Below are positions 36,550-48,565 of a stretch of DNA of 64,000 nt, one piece after another. The notes under the pieces were generated by a model that made no database searches, had not been told where the DNA came from, and saw only the letters and a list, made by a program, of their open reading frames with translations. The DNA comes from Dryococelus australis. Taxonomy: Eukaryota; Arthropoda; Insecta; Phasmatodea; Phasmatidae. How positions within the stretch are numbered: position 1 is the first letter of the stretch; every line of letters starts with the position of its first letter. The stretch is from the NCBI GenBank assembly GCA_029891345.1, contig CM057005.1:69167232-69231231 (forward strand), written 5' to 3'. The translations under genes and the position numbers were made by a program.

Positions 36550-37500
36550 TGGCTACTGTTTCACTGTTCCACATGGTTTTCCTGTACAATGGCGATTTTC
36601 TGAACACAATTTTCTCACCGCGGCATGCATATTTACACCACATAAGTTGCGGCGCCATATAACGTGGTCTGGTCGCGGGTGAGGGGCAAAGTTCTCCGGA
36701 TTCGAGAGAAACCCTGGTTCATTGCTAGAAATTTAACAAAAAGTTTCAAAATAAGTTTTTAATGTCCATAGGGTGCCAGCTAATCTATTCACGGGTGAGC
36801 ACGTGGACTCTAACTCTCAGGGCAGTAGCAGGTCGACAGCCACGTCGACACCCCCCTTAAAAGCTCATGTTTAAGTAGAAGTAAGTTCAGATTAACACAG
36901 TTCATACACTCGAACATGTGGTTACCTGAAGTGCGCCATGTCCCGAAGGTACAAAAGTACAAATAAATAACACAGGGACTAGGATCACGAATGGCTATAT
37001 TGAGCAGAGAAGCTATACACTTACACAATACAGCTACCCTAGCCTTAAGCGGGGATGGCATTAGGCCTGCCGTATGCCAAAGCGGCAAAAAGTACTGCTA
37101 AGCATAAAGAGTACGAGCGCGGGAAGAGCAAACACAAGAAAAAGGTTCCAGAATAATTAAAATTTAATATTGCAACTAAGTGACCAAACAAAACATGTTA
37201 AAGGCTTTCGTGACGCAACGTGTGTGTTCTCCAGATGGCCCGATGATCTAGACTGATGATGGTGGCCCAGACATCCAGCTAACTCTACTCTACAAGATCT
37301 CCCGTCAATGTCGAGATGGAATTTTGCCCTGCCCTGGGTGACTTACTCGACGCTAGGCGAATTGCATTTCAAGGTGGCTTAGTCGTAATTGCGATAGGGT
37401 GGCGAGGTGATTGGGTGCGTGCCTGCACACTTACGGTTCCTACCGGAGTTGCACTCGACTGGAGGGGATAGGCTCTAGTACGGTAGCCAGCTGCGGTTCT
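36550..37500. other. Retroelement-like GC-mixed stretch, unassigned
   Basis: No open frame with a recognisable motif was found, though 36810-37088 (minus) is open. Probably the 5' untranslated part and degraded LTR of the PHD element whose gag lies just below. Confidence 0.3.
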
Positions 37501-37514
37501 GGTGTGCTGGTAGG

Positions 37515-37730
37515 TCATATACCAAAGAGTGCCTCCTGCACTATAGGATGGTATCCTTCCGTGACCCTGGTGGACGGCTCGAACAAGTCAACAGGCGTGA
37601 CGGTGGGTGCTGGTACAGTGAGGCGTCTCAGTAGCGCAGCTTGCTCATGTGGACTAAGCAACTCTAACCCACTGGGAAGGGGGAAGTTTGACAATAGCTC
37701 TCGCCTTCTTGGTCCACTTCTCCACTCCAC
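37515..37730 (-). pseudogene. Gag-like domain, copy 2
   Basis: The 71-codon frame contains LELLSPHEQAALLRRLTVP and DLFEPSTRVTEGYHPIVQEA. It aligns without gaps to the 2.7 kb copy and with small differences to the 41.4 kb copy. It belongs to the same unrecognised gag-like family; leader sequence lies above it at 37.97-38.28 kb. Confidence 0.6.
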
Positions 37731-37959
37731 CCCTATGGGTGTAAGGCAATAGGCACAAAACTCGGAGCTGCAGTAGGTTGGCAGTTGACTTGTCAGTGTT
37801 CACATGTAGGTGCAAATTACTGCCACCAACACTGCCTCACTCTCGACGACTACCAGGTAGAGACAGCGTGGGCTGTGGGGTAATGGTTGCGGGAACTGCG
37901 TGGTGTTGTCCCGCGGGGATAGATTTACCTGAACCAGGATGCAGGCCTCTCGGCACCAC

Positions 37960-38285
37960 TAAGGAGCGATGAGAGTTCAGCACCTGGCTGGCAATTCTAT
38001 CCCACCGGGAGTGTACCTGGTGTCGTGACTCTACCGTTCTTCCCACGTGGTGCAAGGAACGGGTGGCCTTCCAATAATGGTGAGGTGAGAATTCAGTGGT
38101 CACTGGTCTCCCCGGTCTCCAAGAGGATCCCCTCCTCAGCACCACAAAGTGAGCGGTGAGGTAGGGGGGCTACTTTGAACCGGCAAGCCAACTCCCAGGG
38201 GACGGTATCCTAGTGTCGTGGCTCCGCCATTCACTACCGGGGCAGAGAATTGGTGGCCTTCCAAGGATGTGCTGGTGTGTTATTT
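37960..38285 (-). repeat. Duplicated retroelement leader
   Basis: Two copies about 180 bp apart of a segment that on the minus strand reads TTGGAAGGCCACC, then a GAACGG- or GAATGG-like word, then a CACGACACYAGG-like word (near 38,025-38,075 and 38,210-38,260). The same words follow the 42 kb LTR. TTGGAAGGCCACC starts TGG after one base and could be a primer-binding site. Confidence 0.5.
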
Positions 38286-39594
38286 GTGTGCATTCGGAAG
38301 AGCAAAACCCGGTCTCCTGCGTCTCCTCTGTTCATGCAGCGTAGTGGAGAGTGGTGGGATCTAGGCATAATGCATGTGGCTGCATTTTGCTGCACACTGC
38401 TGTACTCGCCCCGAACCTCTTGTATGGTCTCTGTGGCTCATCGGGCAAAATAATAAATTATTATTGGGACATCTGTCCCGACCCGGTAGGTGAAACAATC
38501 TTGCAGGCTGTAGCTTCGGCGAGACTCGTAGACCAGCTGTTAGGAATGCAGTTGTGCCGATGAGTAGCAATCGTTTAGTATTGATAGACAAGACATTATG
38601 CATCAAATGTACATAAGAAAGCACTAGGAAATACAAGAATATCACTGAAAGAATTTGTGCACCAATGCCTACAGGTAATATTTGTTACTTTCGGTCCCAG
38701 AGTTCATATATTCACTTCGTGTCGGAAAATAATAATAATTAATAAAACAAGTCGGAATGGGCCGACAAGGCATGTAGAAATCAATTAAAAGAATTAACAA
38801 AACATGTAACATTTGCACTGACACTTAAAAATCTGTTACTAAATTATGAAATAATTTAATACAAAGTGAAGGATTTTGGCTTCTTGCAAATGGCATGGTG
38901 GACACCAGAACTTCCAGTATCTTTAACGTTCATGTTTAGGACCAAAATGTAACCCATGTGGATTTGCACTCCTAGGCTAATTACGCCTTACTTAAGGGGA
39001 GCAAATGGGAGATAATACTTTCCTTTACGAATTTAAGACCTTGCTTTCAGAGGCACAGATTGTAATTGCACTATACGCACACTGAGCTGAGTTCTCTGTT
39101 GGTAACAAGGGCCTGATGGGTAATGACTCGGTCCAAAGACTAGTTCCTGCATAAACGGCAGCGGTCAACCGTACATGAGGTGCACGGGCATGCGTACCTG
39201 GTGCATGAGCAGAGCATCAGTGAGCTGCCTCCCAAGTGGGACATTGAGGGCGACGTCAAAGTTTTCTTTGAAGTTCATGTTTTCCATTAAAAAAAAGTAA
39301 CTTTTTAAATGATCATTACATTGAAAAAAATAATGGCATGTTTTCCATATTTTTGCACGTTTATGCCAAAGGTGTGATGGATGACAAAGTAAGTATAGCT
39401 TTTTGTGCTTAAATATCTTGTCTATTTGTGTTGTGCTCATATTGTGCCAGGTGAGCAACAGTTTGCATTCGTGTTAATGATCGCCTGGCCAGCAGAAGCG
39501 CACATTGCTGGGTGGTAAAGGAGCCTAAATCATGAATATAATGCCCACCGTAGTTGCAAGATGCCAGATTATTTTTTTTACCTCAAAAATTGGG

Positions 39595-39619
39595 GGCATT
39601 TATTTTGAGTAAATATGGT
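39595..39619. mobile_element. Isolated terminus of the TA-target MITE family
   Basis: On the minus strand CCATATTTACTCAAAATAAA follows TA, matching the ends of the 12.7 and 23.2 kb MITEs. The opposite end was not found, so only one terminus is called. Confidence 0.4.
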
Positions 39620-40255
39620 ACAGCTTGTGCACCATTTAGTTGTGCAGTATATGTATAGTTTGTGCTAGAGCTGTGACGATTCACAAAAGTATGCCAGTGT
39701 GCCAAATCACTGATATGCCAATTCTGTAATGCCAATTTGCTGATGTGCTGCTGATGTGTTAAAAAGCTTTTTACTTATATCTAATTTGAATTTAATTTAT
39801 TGTTATATACTTTTATTCGTAAAGTGCAGCACAAGTAAAAGCAATTCTAACTTGTTTCAGTTTACAGTGATCAGAAAGTTAATGGAGTTATGCAACAAAC
39901 CATGCGAGTTCAATTGAAGACAGACATTAAAAAAAAAAAAAAAACACTTTTTCGTGAACACAGAAAACAGTAAGCATGTGTAAGATTGTTTACAACTTTT
40001 GTTGTTGACAGTCTAGTGATATGCTTGAAACAAAAAGGTTTTTTTTTTTTTTATATATGCATTGGTTCTGCAATAAGCAGGATTAATGTTACTTGCAAAA
40101 TATGTACTGTTAAACCTAATTCTTTCAAAAAACAAAATGTAAATTGTGTGCTTTTGTGCTTTGCTATACATTTGAGTTGGCATAAAAATCTTGTTTATGA
40201 GCAAGAAGATTTAAAAATAATGCCTGACACAAAATTAATTTTTGACATGAACATA

Positions 40256-40325
40256 CAGTAGAACCTTGTTATAATGAATCTGAAGGGAACACTTTCTATG
40301 TTCATTATATAGGGGAAATTTCACA
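40256..40325. mobile_element. Pogo-like terminus
   Basis: CAGTAGAACCTTGTTATAAT after TA at about 40,257, followed by an inverted word (TTCATTATATAGGGG), closely resembles the left end of the 20.4 kb MITE. No convincing second end is nearby. Confidence 0.4.
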
Positions 40326-41130
40326 TGTACACTTGTCTTGAAATAATATAGAAAACTGATGCACCAAATATAAATACGTAGAGTACCTTATAGTCTTAAT
40401 AGCCCATGGGAATGCATTTTATAACTTAAATACATACTCAAAAAAATTTGAATATAAATATAAATCTAAGTTAAAACTGAAATACATACGTTGTAACCTG
40501 TATGGATATTTTTTCAAGGACCAAAATAAATAACTGTTGCATATTGGTAAGTAATGCATGCATACTTGATCTCCATCCAGATATCAACATCTGGTGTGCA
40601 ATATGCCACAGAAACTAATAGCATATTGTGCAGTTAATAAACATAAAATATTCAACTGTGTTAAGAAAGGCAAAATTACAAATAATTTTTTGAGAAAGAA
40701 AATTTGCATTATGTTTGTGTTGACTTCTTATGGTTGATCACCCGCCTCTTACCCCCTCGCAATCGCCTTTCGTTGATGGGTATGGCTGTGGAAACAGCCT
40801 AGCTTCTTTCTCTCTCCCCCCCCCCCCCCCCCCCATTCCCTAGAAACTATGACTCTTGTCAGTGTCAAGCTAGTAGATTATCTCAAAGCAGGGTGGAGGT
40901 TGGGAACAAAGACAAAACTTTGTTTTGACGCGTGACACCTCGGGCTGTCAGGGCCGTCACTACGTGGAGGAGGATTGGTTTAGTCAGCTGCTAGGTCAGG
41001 TGCACCTTTCTGGTGGGAATTATGGGTTTCTCTCTTAGTCCCTACGTGGCACGGGTGCACGGCCAGTGTAGAGGACTCACCTGATAGCTTTGCAGCGGGA
41101 CACAAAATCGGCTTCTGTCAGATTGATCTT

Positions 41131-41649
41131 TCATTTTAATGGGTTGGTTCTTATTGGTACAGGTGGGCGATGCATAACCTCTAGCTGTGGTTTGATGTGG
41201 AACAGCTCTGACTGATGTGAGTGTGAGTTTGGTTGGTTTGCGGTCAATGGCTCAAAGGTTGTGATGTATGGCTGTTTCGTTTCCACTGGTTCTACTCCCC
41301 TGTAGTATGAGTTAGCGATGCCCAAGAACTGGTCCTGTCCAATAATGAAGGCTGCAAGCAACGGGTGCGTATCTTCACTTAGTCGGATGGGTTCCTTGAA
41401 GAGGTTCTTAGGTATCTCTGGTTTGACTGGAATCTGAAGTCGGTGCAATGCCTGGGCCTGCTCCTTGGGAGGCAGCTGTACGAGCGTAGCAATGAGGAGG
41501 GGGGTACGCTCGTGCAAGCGCCCAGAGGCAGTTAGCACCTGTTTTACTTTCTCTTGGATACCACTCCGATAGGAATAGAGCATTTGGACTGAGTCACACA
41601 CGTGTAGTCCTACGTGGTGTAAAACCATGTGTAGCGTCTGCCGACCCAA
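41131..41649 (-). pseudogene. Gag-like ORF, copy 3 (longest)
   Basis: The best-preserved member of the gag-like family: 172 codons open from 41649. It contains a helical N-terminal part (SVQMLYSYRSGIQEKVKQVL), the family signature LVQLPPKEQAQALHRLQIP, and LFKEPIRLSEDTHPLLAAF, then a Pro/Asn/His-rich tail. It starts about 220 bp inside the LTR at 41868-42727, so the order LTR, leader, gag is intact. No zinc knuckle or enzyme follows; sequence turns AT-rich below about 40,850, which implies 3' truncation. I do not recognise the fold. Capsid N-terminal or matrix-like function is inferred only from position. Confidence 0.6.
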
Positions 41650-41867
41650 GTGGACACCCTATCTCAGCACTCGGCACTTGAATGCGGTGGAGATAATATG
41701 TAGCTGAGCAGGCAAGCAGGCCTCAAGAGACAATAGTACCTAGTGTCAGGGCTTTACCGTTCTGGACTCATGGATCACAGAATGGGTGGCTGTCCAAGGT
41801 ACATGGGGGTACTCGACTGATGAGTATGGCTCATACAAGTAATTTCCCCTGCAATCCTTTAGCGGTG

Positions 41868-42727
41868 TGAGGTCCACTGGGAGAGGTACTACACTACGGG
41901 AAAGGATATTCTTGAGTTGGTAAACTGCTGTTTATTCTGTTTAACGGGAAGTAAACAGAGTGGTGTCGCACTACCTCCTAACGTTGGCAAGAGCTTAGGG
42001 AAGCTTAACCTATGTGTTACCAGGTACTAGATACCACCTGGGTCTAGTCTAATAATGGTGGGGTAGACAAGCGCTATGAAAATAACTTAAAACTGGTACT
42101 ACTTCCTACGCTTGTGTTGTCCAGAAGGGGCCGCAGTGTCTAGGTGTGTAGACAACGTGGCTGGTTATATCTTTGGCACGAATGCAGTGAAGGTAGGCTA
42201 GAGAGGATGACTCCGGTTGCGAGCATGGTGGAGTCGAGGAGAGGCAGTTCCTTCAGCATGAATGCGGTGAAGATCTACCCTACAGTGAGCAGGGATCTCC
42301 AGCAAGGGCTGCAGTGGAAAGATGAAAACTGATCAGTTCCTTCAGCACGAATGCAGTGAAGAAATGAAGACTGCTCATGAGCGAGCGAGCGGCCCACTAT
42401 TTATACTCTGGCTGGTCCTTCCCCTTCAGTCAGCTGGATAGGGGCGGCGCTGGAGAGGGGGTAGCTGTGGCATAGCTTCTTCAAGGCGTGACATCACTGG
42501 CCAGCTTGGATAATCAAGATGCTACAAATATTACTTGTGGAGCCACCTAACGGTGTGCTGCGGTACTCGGTGCCTTGGATGCATAGTCTAGGTAAGCCGG
42601 GTGAATAATTCAATCTGATGTCTCGTGGCAGCGTCAACAATAAAAACTCCGTAACTATTGGGCAGCAAGGCTTGCTCACTGATGAGACGAAATCATTATA
42701 TCATTGTTAGAAAGACGTCATGCGTCA
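41868..42727 (-). mobile_element. LTR (minus), about 860 bp
   Basis: On the minus strand it starts TGACGCATGACGTC (42727) and ends at CTCA (41868). The TATA box CAGAGTATAAATAG lies at 42398-42405. Three hairpin-forming copies of TTCAGCACGAATGCAGTGAA follow (42340-42361, 42251-42272, 42171-42193), then GGAGGTAGTGCGAC and AATAAA (41931-41936). The TATA neighbourhood, hairpin words and AGGAGGTAGT are shared with the 59 kb LTR, and the terminus and AGGAGGTAGT with the 54.8 kb LTR. A leader and gag-like ORF follow below. Confidence 0.75.
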
Positions 42728-42864
42728 GTTAAAAAAAAGACAGTTGAGCATATTTTTTACTGATGCTTTCATTTCCCAGATGGGGTGTATTGGTGAGGAA
42801 AGAGCTTCCCTTTGTTGCATGGGAAAACTTTCAATGTTCACAAAGGCGAGAATTATCGATTATA

Positions 42865-43373
42865 CGCTATCTACCAAAAAGTAATTGGGCACCTGTCCAC
42901 AACAGCAGCCACCCTGTCTGGCATGCTCTCTATGAATGTTTGCAGGACATCCACGGGGATATGTTGCCATTCCTCTTGCAACCATTCCATGAGTTGAGCA
43001 ATGGATTTTGGCTGTGCCTGATGAGCCCTTATCCGGTGATTCAATTCGTCCCAAAGATGATCTATAGGGTTGGGGTCGGGGCTCTGGGCGGTCCAGTCCA
43101 ATTGGTAAACATTGTTGTCGGCGTACCACTGCATAGTAGCCCTTGAAACATGGCACCTGGCATTGTCATCCTGGAAGTAACACGGACCCATTCCGTAAAA
43201 ATGCCACAATGTTGGGAGCATTTCATTATCCAGAACGTTACGATAGACCTTTGTGCTCATGCTACCACGGACAAACACCAGCGGTCCTATACCAAAGGCT
43301 GTGAAACATAAGGCAACTGACGTACTGAATTGCTTATCTTCACGGGTGTCTAATTACTTTTTGTTAGATAGTG
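42865..43373 (-). mobile_element. Tc1-like transposon, internally deleted (509 bp)
   Basis: The left terminus CGCTATCTACCAAAAAGTAA and the right terminus (minus) CACTATCTAACAAAAAGTAA are inverted repeats that extend at least 28 bp. TA lies outside each (42863-42864, 43374-43375). The interior encodes only the C-terminal third of a transposase, so about two thirds of a normal 1.6 kb element is missing. Confidence 0.92.
42871..43278 (-). pseudogene. Tc1-like transposase, C-terminal fragment
   Basis: The 135-codon frame carries FQDDNARCH (second catalytic Asp), then WTAQSPDPNPIDHLWDEL. The usual third catalytic residue Glu of the DD34E triad is Asp here, 34 residues after the second Asp. The family tail follows: LQEEWQHIPVDVLQTFIESM and PDRVAAVVD. 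The DNA-binding N-terminus and first catalytic Asp are absent. The stop codon (42871-42873) lies inside the left inverted repeat, so the last residues CPITFW are encoded by the terminus itself. It cannot be active on its own. Confidence 0.9.
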
Positions 43374-43803
43374 TATAGGGACAGTAAAATTTCACGTTTT
43401 AGAAGACCTGTAGAATATACTTCACTGTCCTATGTATTTTCAAGATTCAACTTTCTGTTGATTGGTTGCTGTCCCCGTGTGTGGGTAGTTTTACCTCAGA
43501 CCAGGTGCAAGGGATTTGGTGCTTTATTCCTTGCATGTCTTTTACAGACTCAGAGTTTGCCTCAATGGTGTTTATTCCATAGACGGAAGGTAAGCAATGC
43601 TTAGCCTATACATATTGGAAATGTTTGACCCTTTATAGTTTTCACCTTAACTTTAAATTTAAACACATTTCATTCTGAGTTTCCCTTTTCCGATTTGAGA
43701 AACAGAGTTTTTGGAACTCCCGTACTGTACACGCATAGTGCTGCTATCTAGTAAGTTATTTATTTCCACAAATGGGAGCGACTAGCAATGAATCGAACTC
43801 GTG

Positions 43804-43836
43804 AGTTACCCTGCCGCGTTCATTTGGCAGGGTAAG
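43804..43836. repeat. Perfect 10-bp hairpin with 10-nt loop
   Basis: TTACCCTGCC and GGCAGGGTAA flank GCGTTCATTT. On the minus strand GAGTTCGATTC, a B-box-like word, follows 10 nt later, so it may be part of a degraded tRNA-like SINE. Confidence 0.7.
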
Positions 43837-44572
43837 CAGTTGTTCTGTTTGCGTACTCCAGTCCTCAATTTTCCTTGAAAAGCGGACGAACTTGTTCGGG
43901 AAAAGGGGTTTTCCTTATAATTTATAATATTCTCTCTAAATAATATTCAATTTAATTATTATTGCATTCATTTTGTTTCTATTTTATAACTAATGTTAGG
44001 TATTATAAAATGGTAAGTACATGTAGAGGGTAAGCAAAGTTGGAAGTTGCGTTTATTAGTAGAAATTTAAAATGGAACAACAGCCCGGCGCTAGCAATTG
44101 TTATCTAAAACATTCAAATATGTGGGGCTATTATATTGCGTACCCTGTAAAAACCTGACTGCATGCCACTGGTTTGCCTGGGTGTGAATAGTAAACTGTG
44201 ATCGAACTACAAAAAATATTGAAATGCACATGTGTTCAAAGTCTTTGCTTGTTAAAATGAATTTGCAAAATGTTCCAGTCCCTAATTATATATATATATA
44301 TACTGAATAATAATAATAACTCAGAACTACCCGCAACATTTTGTTATGTTTGTGAAATCTGTGGAAAATTATCTTCAGTTCATACATCAGAAGTGCCGAT
44401 TCGGTCAACATCAGTTTTCCAATTTGAATTGGCACAGCTATGGTTTGTGCAACACAGCTGTCCACTGAAACGCAAGTTTTTAGAATTAAATATGTGTAAA
44501 TATTTTCCTGTGTGATGTTGAAAATAGTGGGTGTATGTCTTACATGGTGGCGGGTGGTACATGGGTAAATAT

Positions 44573-44686
44573 ACATATTTTGCATACTAGAACTTCTTTA
44601 ACTATTAAAATAACTTTAAAATTTGTAACTACATATTTTGTGTACTAGAACATTTTTAACTATTAAAATAACTTTAAAACTATACC
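44573..44686. repeat. 58-bp tandem duplication
   Basis: Two adjacent units start with ACATATTTTG at 44573 and 44631 and share TTAACTATTAAAATAACTTT. A few mismatches separate them. Confidence 0.9.
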
Positions 44687-44699
44687 CAAGGATAAATGA

Positions 44700-47600
44700 G
44701 CTATCATATTTACCTATATTTTTATTCAAATTCTTACTTGCAAAAGAATTTAAGGTTTTCTTATTTTTATATAACTACTAGAAATTTTGAGGTCAATGTT
44801 TTTGTTTGAGTAGTAACAAATGATGGTGAATTTTTTTGTAATAGGTATATGTTTCATTATAGTACAAGCGACTTAACGTCTTAAAGACATTATAAAGCTG
44901 TACTTTATAATTAAGAAAAAATATAGGAGTGGATAAAGAAAGTGTCTCAATCTTACATTTTACTGCAATTTGAAGTGTTATATATATTATTTAACTGCAA
45001 AGAATTTGGAGTAGAGTGAGATGGAAATGGGCACCAATGGAATGTCACAGCAGGGGAAACTAGATCACCCTGAGAAAATCTGTTGGTTGAAGGCAATGTC
45101 CACTTGCTTTCCATGTGTGAAAATTGGGAGTGAATCCACTGGAAATTGAACCTGATCGTCATGCTGGGCAGTACCTTTGTTTGTCTTTTAATTATAATTT
45201 TAATTCAGATATTGGTTTTCATTGAGATTTTATTGGTAACAAATTACAATTGTTGAAATAGCTCTTAAGCCAAATACCAACAGAAACCAATATGTTTGTA
45301 TACTAAATGATAAAAAAATAATTCAACTGAACACTGAAAACAACAATAAATGTTAGGATCACAAAAATAAAAACAGATCTTAACGAGACAGTTTGCATTG
45401 CATATAATGAAATACTAAAAAACTTATAATCGGTAAAACACTAGTGTGATAAAATTGTATTCGAGCCCTTTTTTATTTGCTACAATGAACTCAACTTTAG
45501 CCATTAATATAATTTAAAAAATCAGTTTAAAACATATATTTCAGATACCGTACGTAAAACATAATGCAAGATCCATTATATTTATGTTAGAGGCCGGATT
45601 TCGTAGCAGAACACTTTATAACTTATAATTAGCTGCATTGTTAAGGTTGCAAGTATGTCGCTAGGCACCAAAATTATATACAAAGACAGGAATTCAAGTA
45701 ATACACTATGAATACTTGAATTTGCTGTTGTTTTGTTTTTTTGCATATATTTTGGTAGAGTTGTAAACAATGAGAAAATCCTAATAAATATTTTTTACTT
45801 ATAGCATGTATAATCTTTCGTATATCAAGAACTGAATTCTGTAGGTTGAGTAACTTAGTTTCATATATTTGTGATTCAAGCAATTGTGATGCTCGCTCAA
45901 GTTATCACTATTCAGATTGTTAGTTTTGTTTTCATCTTGTCGTATTACTTCCTCAATGATTTTTATCAGTGTTGTGAGCTTCCACTTTCTCATTGCGTGC
46001 ATTTTATGAACTGTATGGCTATCATTCTTAATCCAAGCTGTACCTGAATATAAAACTGTATGCCATTGTTGAGTGACGTAATGTAAAGTTTGTAATTAAC
46101 TGTTGCAGAAATGTATCTTGACAGCACTTGATTTATAGTCATGAATCAAAGTGTAAAATGAGATGTCTGATATATCAACGTTTTTCCAGATCACTATGTA
46201 ACACACACAAAATTTTTGTTCTATTTCTGAAATTGGACATCTATTGAAAGTAAGTGGTAGCTAACGTCTATTTTTTGATTACATCTTGTCTCTTAGCATG
46301 CCCAATATGCTAACAGACTAAACAGGGGGCCAGAACTTAATATCATGATATCAGTTATCTGTAAGTGATTCAACATTAAAAATGGATGTTATAATGTATC
46401 AATTTTACATCATCGTTGCATTAAGTTTTCTGGAGCTAGAAATATGTTGAGATTAAAATTAAAGTACTGCCATATTCACTGTGTTGTTGAAGCCAAGGAG
46501 GGCCTAACCAATTGTAAACTTGGCTGTAATAGGCCAGCTTGCAAAAATGCACAAATTTAAAATGTAAAATGGTATGTACAATATTCTAAAGTTTTGAATT
46601 CAAGATTTTTACATCAGACGTATTTTAAACTACAATAGACAGCTTATTAAACAAAAGTACTATTAATGTCATTATTTGTGTCTTCTTTAGAACAATATTC
46701 TAACAAATTAACTAGATTGTGTTTGAAACATATTGGTGTTGTAATTAAAAATAAGCATAGAAAGTGAATGTGAATCTTAGATGTTGAAATGTTTAGTACC
46801 AAAGTAGAGTTCTTATAGTTAATACGTAATGTTGGTTCTACAAATACTTTACTGAGAATGCTTTTATATGTCCTTGGAACAGAATATGTACTGTTCTTTA
46901 TAATAAACTATCAAAGAGTATTAAGAAACATTTTTTTTACTCAATGTCTTCTGCAATGACTGTTTTAAAATTATGATTGTAATGAATATCTATGTGACTG
47001 ATTGACTGTGAAAGTAGGTAACAAGATATTGGGCTGTGACAATTTCAGTAAATATGGTACCAACATCTTTTGGGTACTTCAGATTAATAGTTGTTACCAT
47101 GTTAAATGAATTTGTTTCCTATTCTTCTGTCAAATAAAATTGTATGTATTTTTGTTCCCCAAGGACTGGTATGCAGTTAGAATTACAGTGTCATTATTCC
47201 TTTTTTGTTAAATATTTTAATTGGAAAATTTGTTGCACTTTTTAACTAATTATCTAATCAGGTTATTAGCTGATATTCTTAGAAGATGTGTTGTGGTAAT
47301 GAATAATGTTTGTGTGTTAGGTCCATTCTATGGTCACACGGATGTGAACACGTATCACACTATAAGTTTGTCTACAATAGAATATATTCAAATCTGAACA
47401 CGTGCGTGGAAACATGAGAGAAATGGATAAACTCCTGAACTCTTCATGAGTCTGAGTCTGCAAATCTGTGTAGTCAATAGGAATCAAGTATTTTGTTTAT
47501 AAGAAAATGTCATAAATTTGACGAGATGACATGCATGTCTTGACAGTACTGTTTATAAAATATTAAAATTTATATAAATATTCAAAATTAGGAATGTATG

Positions 47601-48300
47601 TCATAAAATGTGTCAGCAATTTAAAACTGAATGGTTTTATTTTATTTCTATTTTTTGTATGTTTCAGATTATGTTTTTGTATATTGCAGAATTGCTCGGT
47701 CATTCCATGTCCAGTATATGTTTTCTTGCACATTTGTGCATTGTACAAAATATGGTACTGGTACCTTAAATTATATAGATTTGGGCATGTGGGGCTTCAT
47801 AACTGCAACACACAAGGAGATTGAAAGATGGTTATCATAGCCCGTTTTTGCAGGTTTGTGTCACTTATTAATGACTGTTGAGTTTACAGCTGTAACCTGT
47901 ATTTAATGACCACAAACATAGCATGGGGGACAGACAGCACATCAACTATTTTATGTTCATTTTGATAATCGAAAGTGATCTATTTTTGCTGTAAATTGGA
48001 AAAAACACAAAAGTATGAAAATAGAAGCAATGATATTTGTACTTGTGGCAGTTATTTACATAATTTATATGTACTGTGAGACCTAAAAGGGTGGAAGTGC
48101 TAATAGTAACACAGACATGTGCATCACAACTTTCAGTAGTGACCTGAAGTTAATATTGAGGAGAAAGATGTGCTGCTTATCCCTCTAATAATTTAAATAA
48201 ACTGTACCACAGGTTTCTTAACTAAAAAGATTGTGTAAATGCCTGATGTTAACAGCTTTCGGTTTCAAATAAATACTCACTGTAAACTTGAATAGAAAAC
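44700..48300. other. AT-rich stretch without genes
   Basis: I see no exon, RNA gene or complete transposon. The segment 45,640-45,718 is one copy of a dispersed repeat whose partner is at 63,400-63,476. Confidence 0.6.
45640..45718 (+). repeat. Dispersed repeat, copy 1 of 2
   Basis: GTTAAGGTTGCAAGTATGTC, then a CGCTAGGC-like word and GACAGGAATTCAAGTA, match 63,400-63,476 in the same orientation with few changes. The family is unknown. Confidence 0.75.
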
Positions 48301-48565
48301 AGAAACTAACCTTCAGACATGTTGCGCAGTTTAGTAATGATGCTCTTTCCATCATCTAGTGGCCTAGGTAGGCAGCACCCTTAAATTACAGTTTTCTTCT
48401 TAATGTTTGGCAGTGTGAGGGATGACAGTTGGAATGCAAACTCTGTTAAGCCGGGGCACAGAATCCAACTTACGTATGTGTAGGACCACACCATCTCCAA
48501 TGACCTCGCTGTCGACAAGTCGTTAAACCCAACTACCTACCTACTTACCTACATGTACATTTCGT
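48300..48565 (+). repeat. SINE/LINE 3' end with CTAC tail
   Basis: A GC-richer 200-bp segment ends GACAAGTCGTTAAACCC followed by (CTAC)n-type repeats. A short tetranucleotide tail after a GTTAAACCC-like word is typical of RTE-like LINEs or the SINEs that use them. No coding part is present. Confidence 0.5.
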
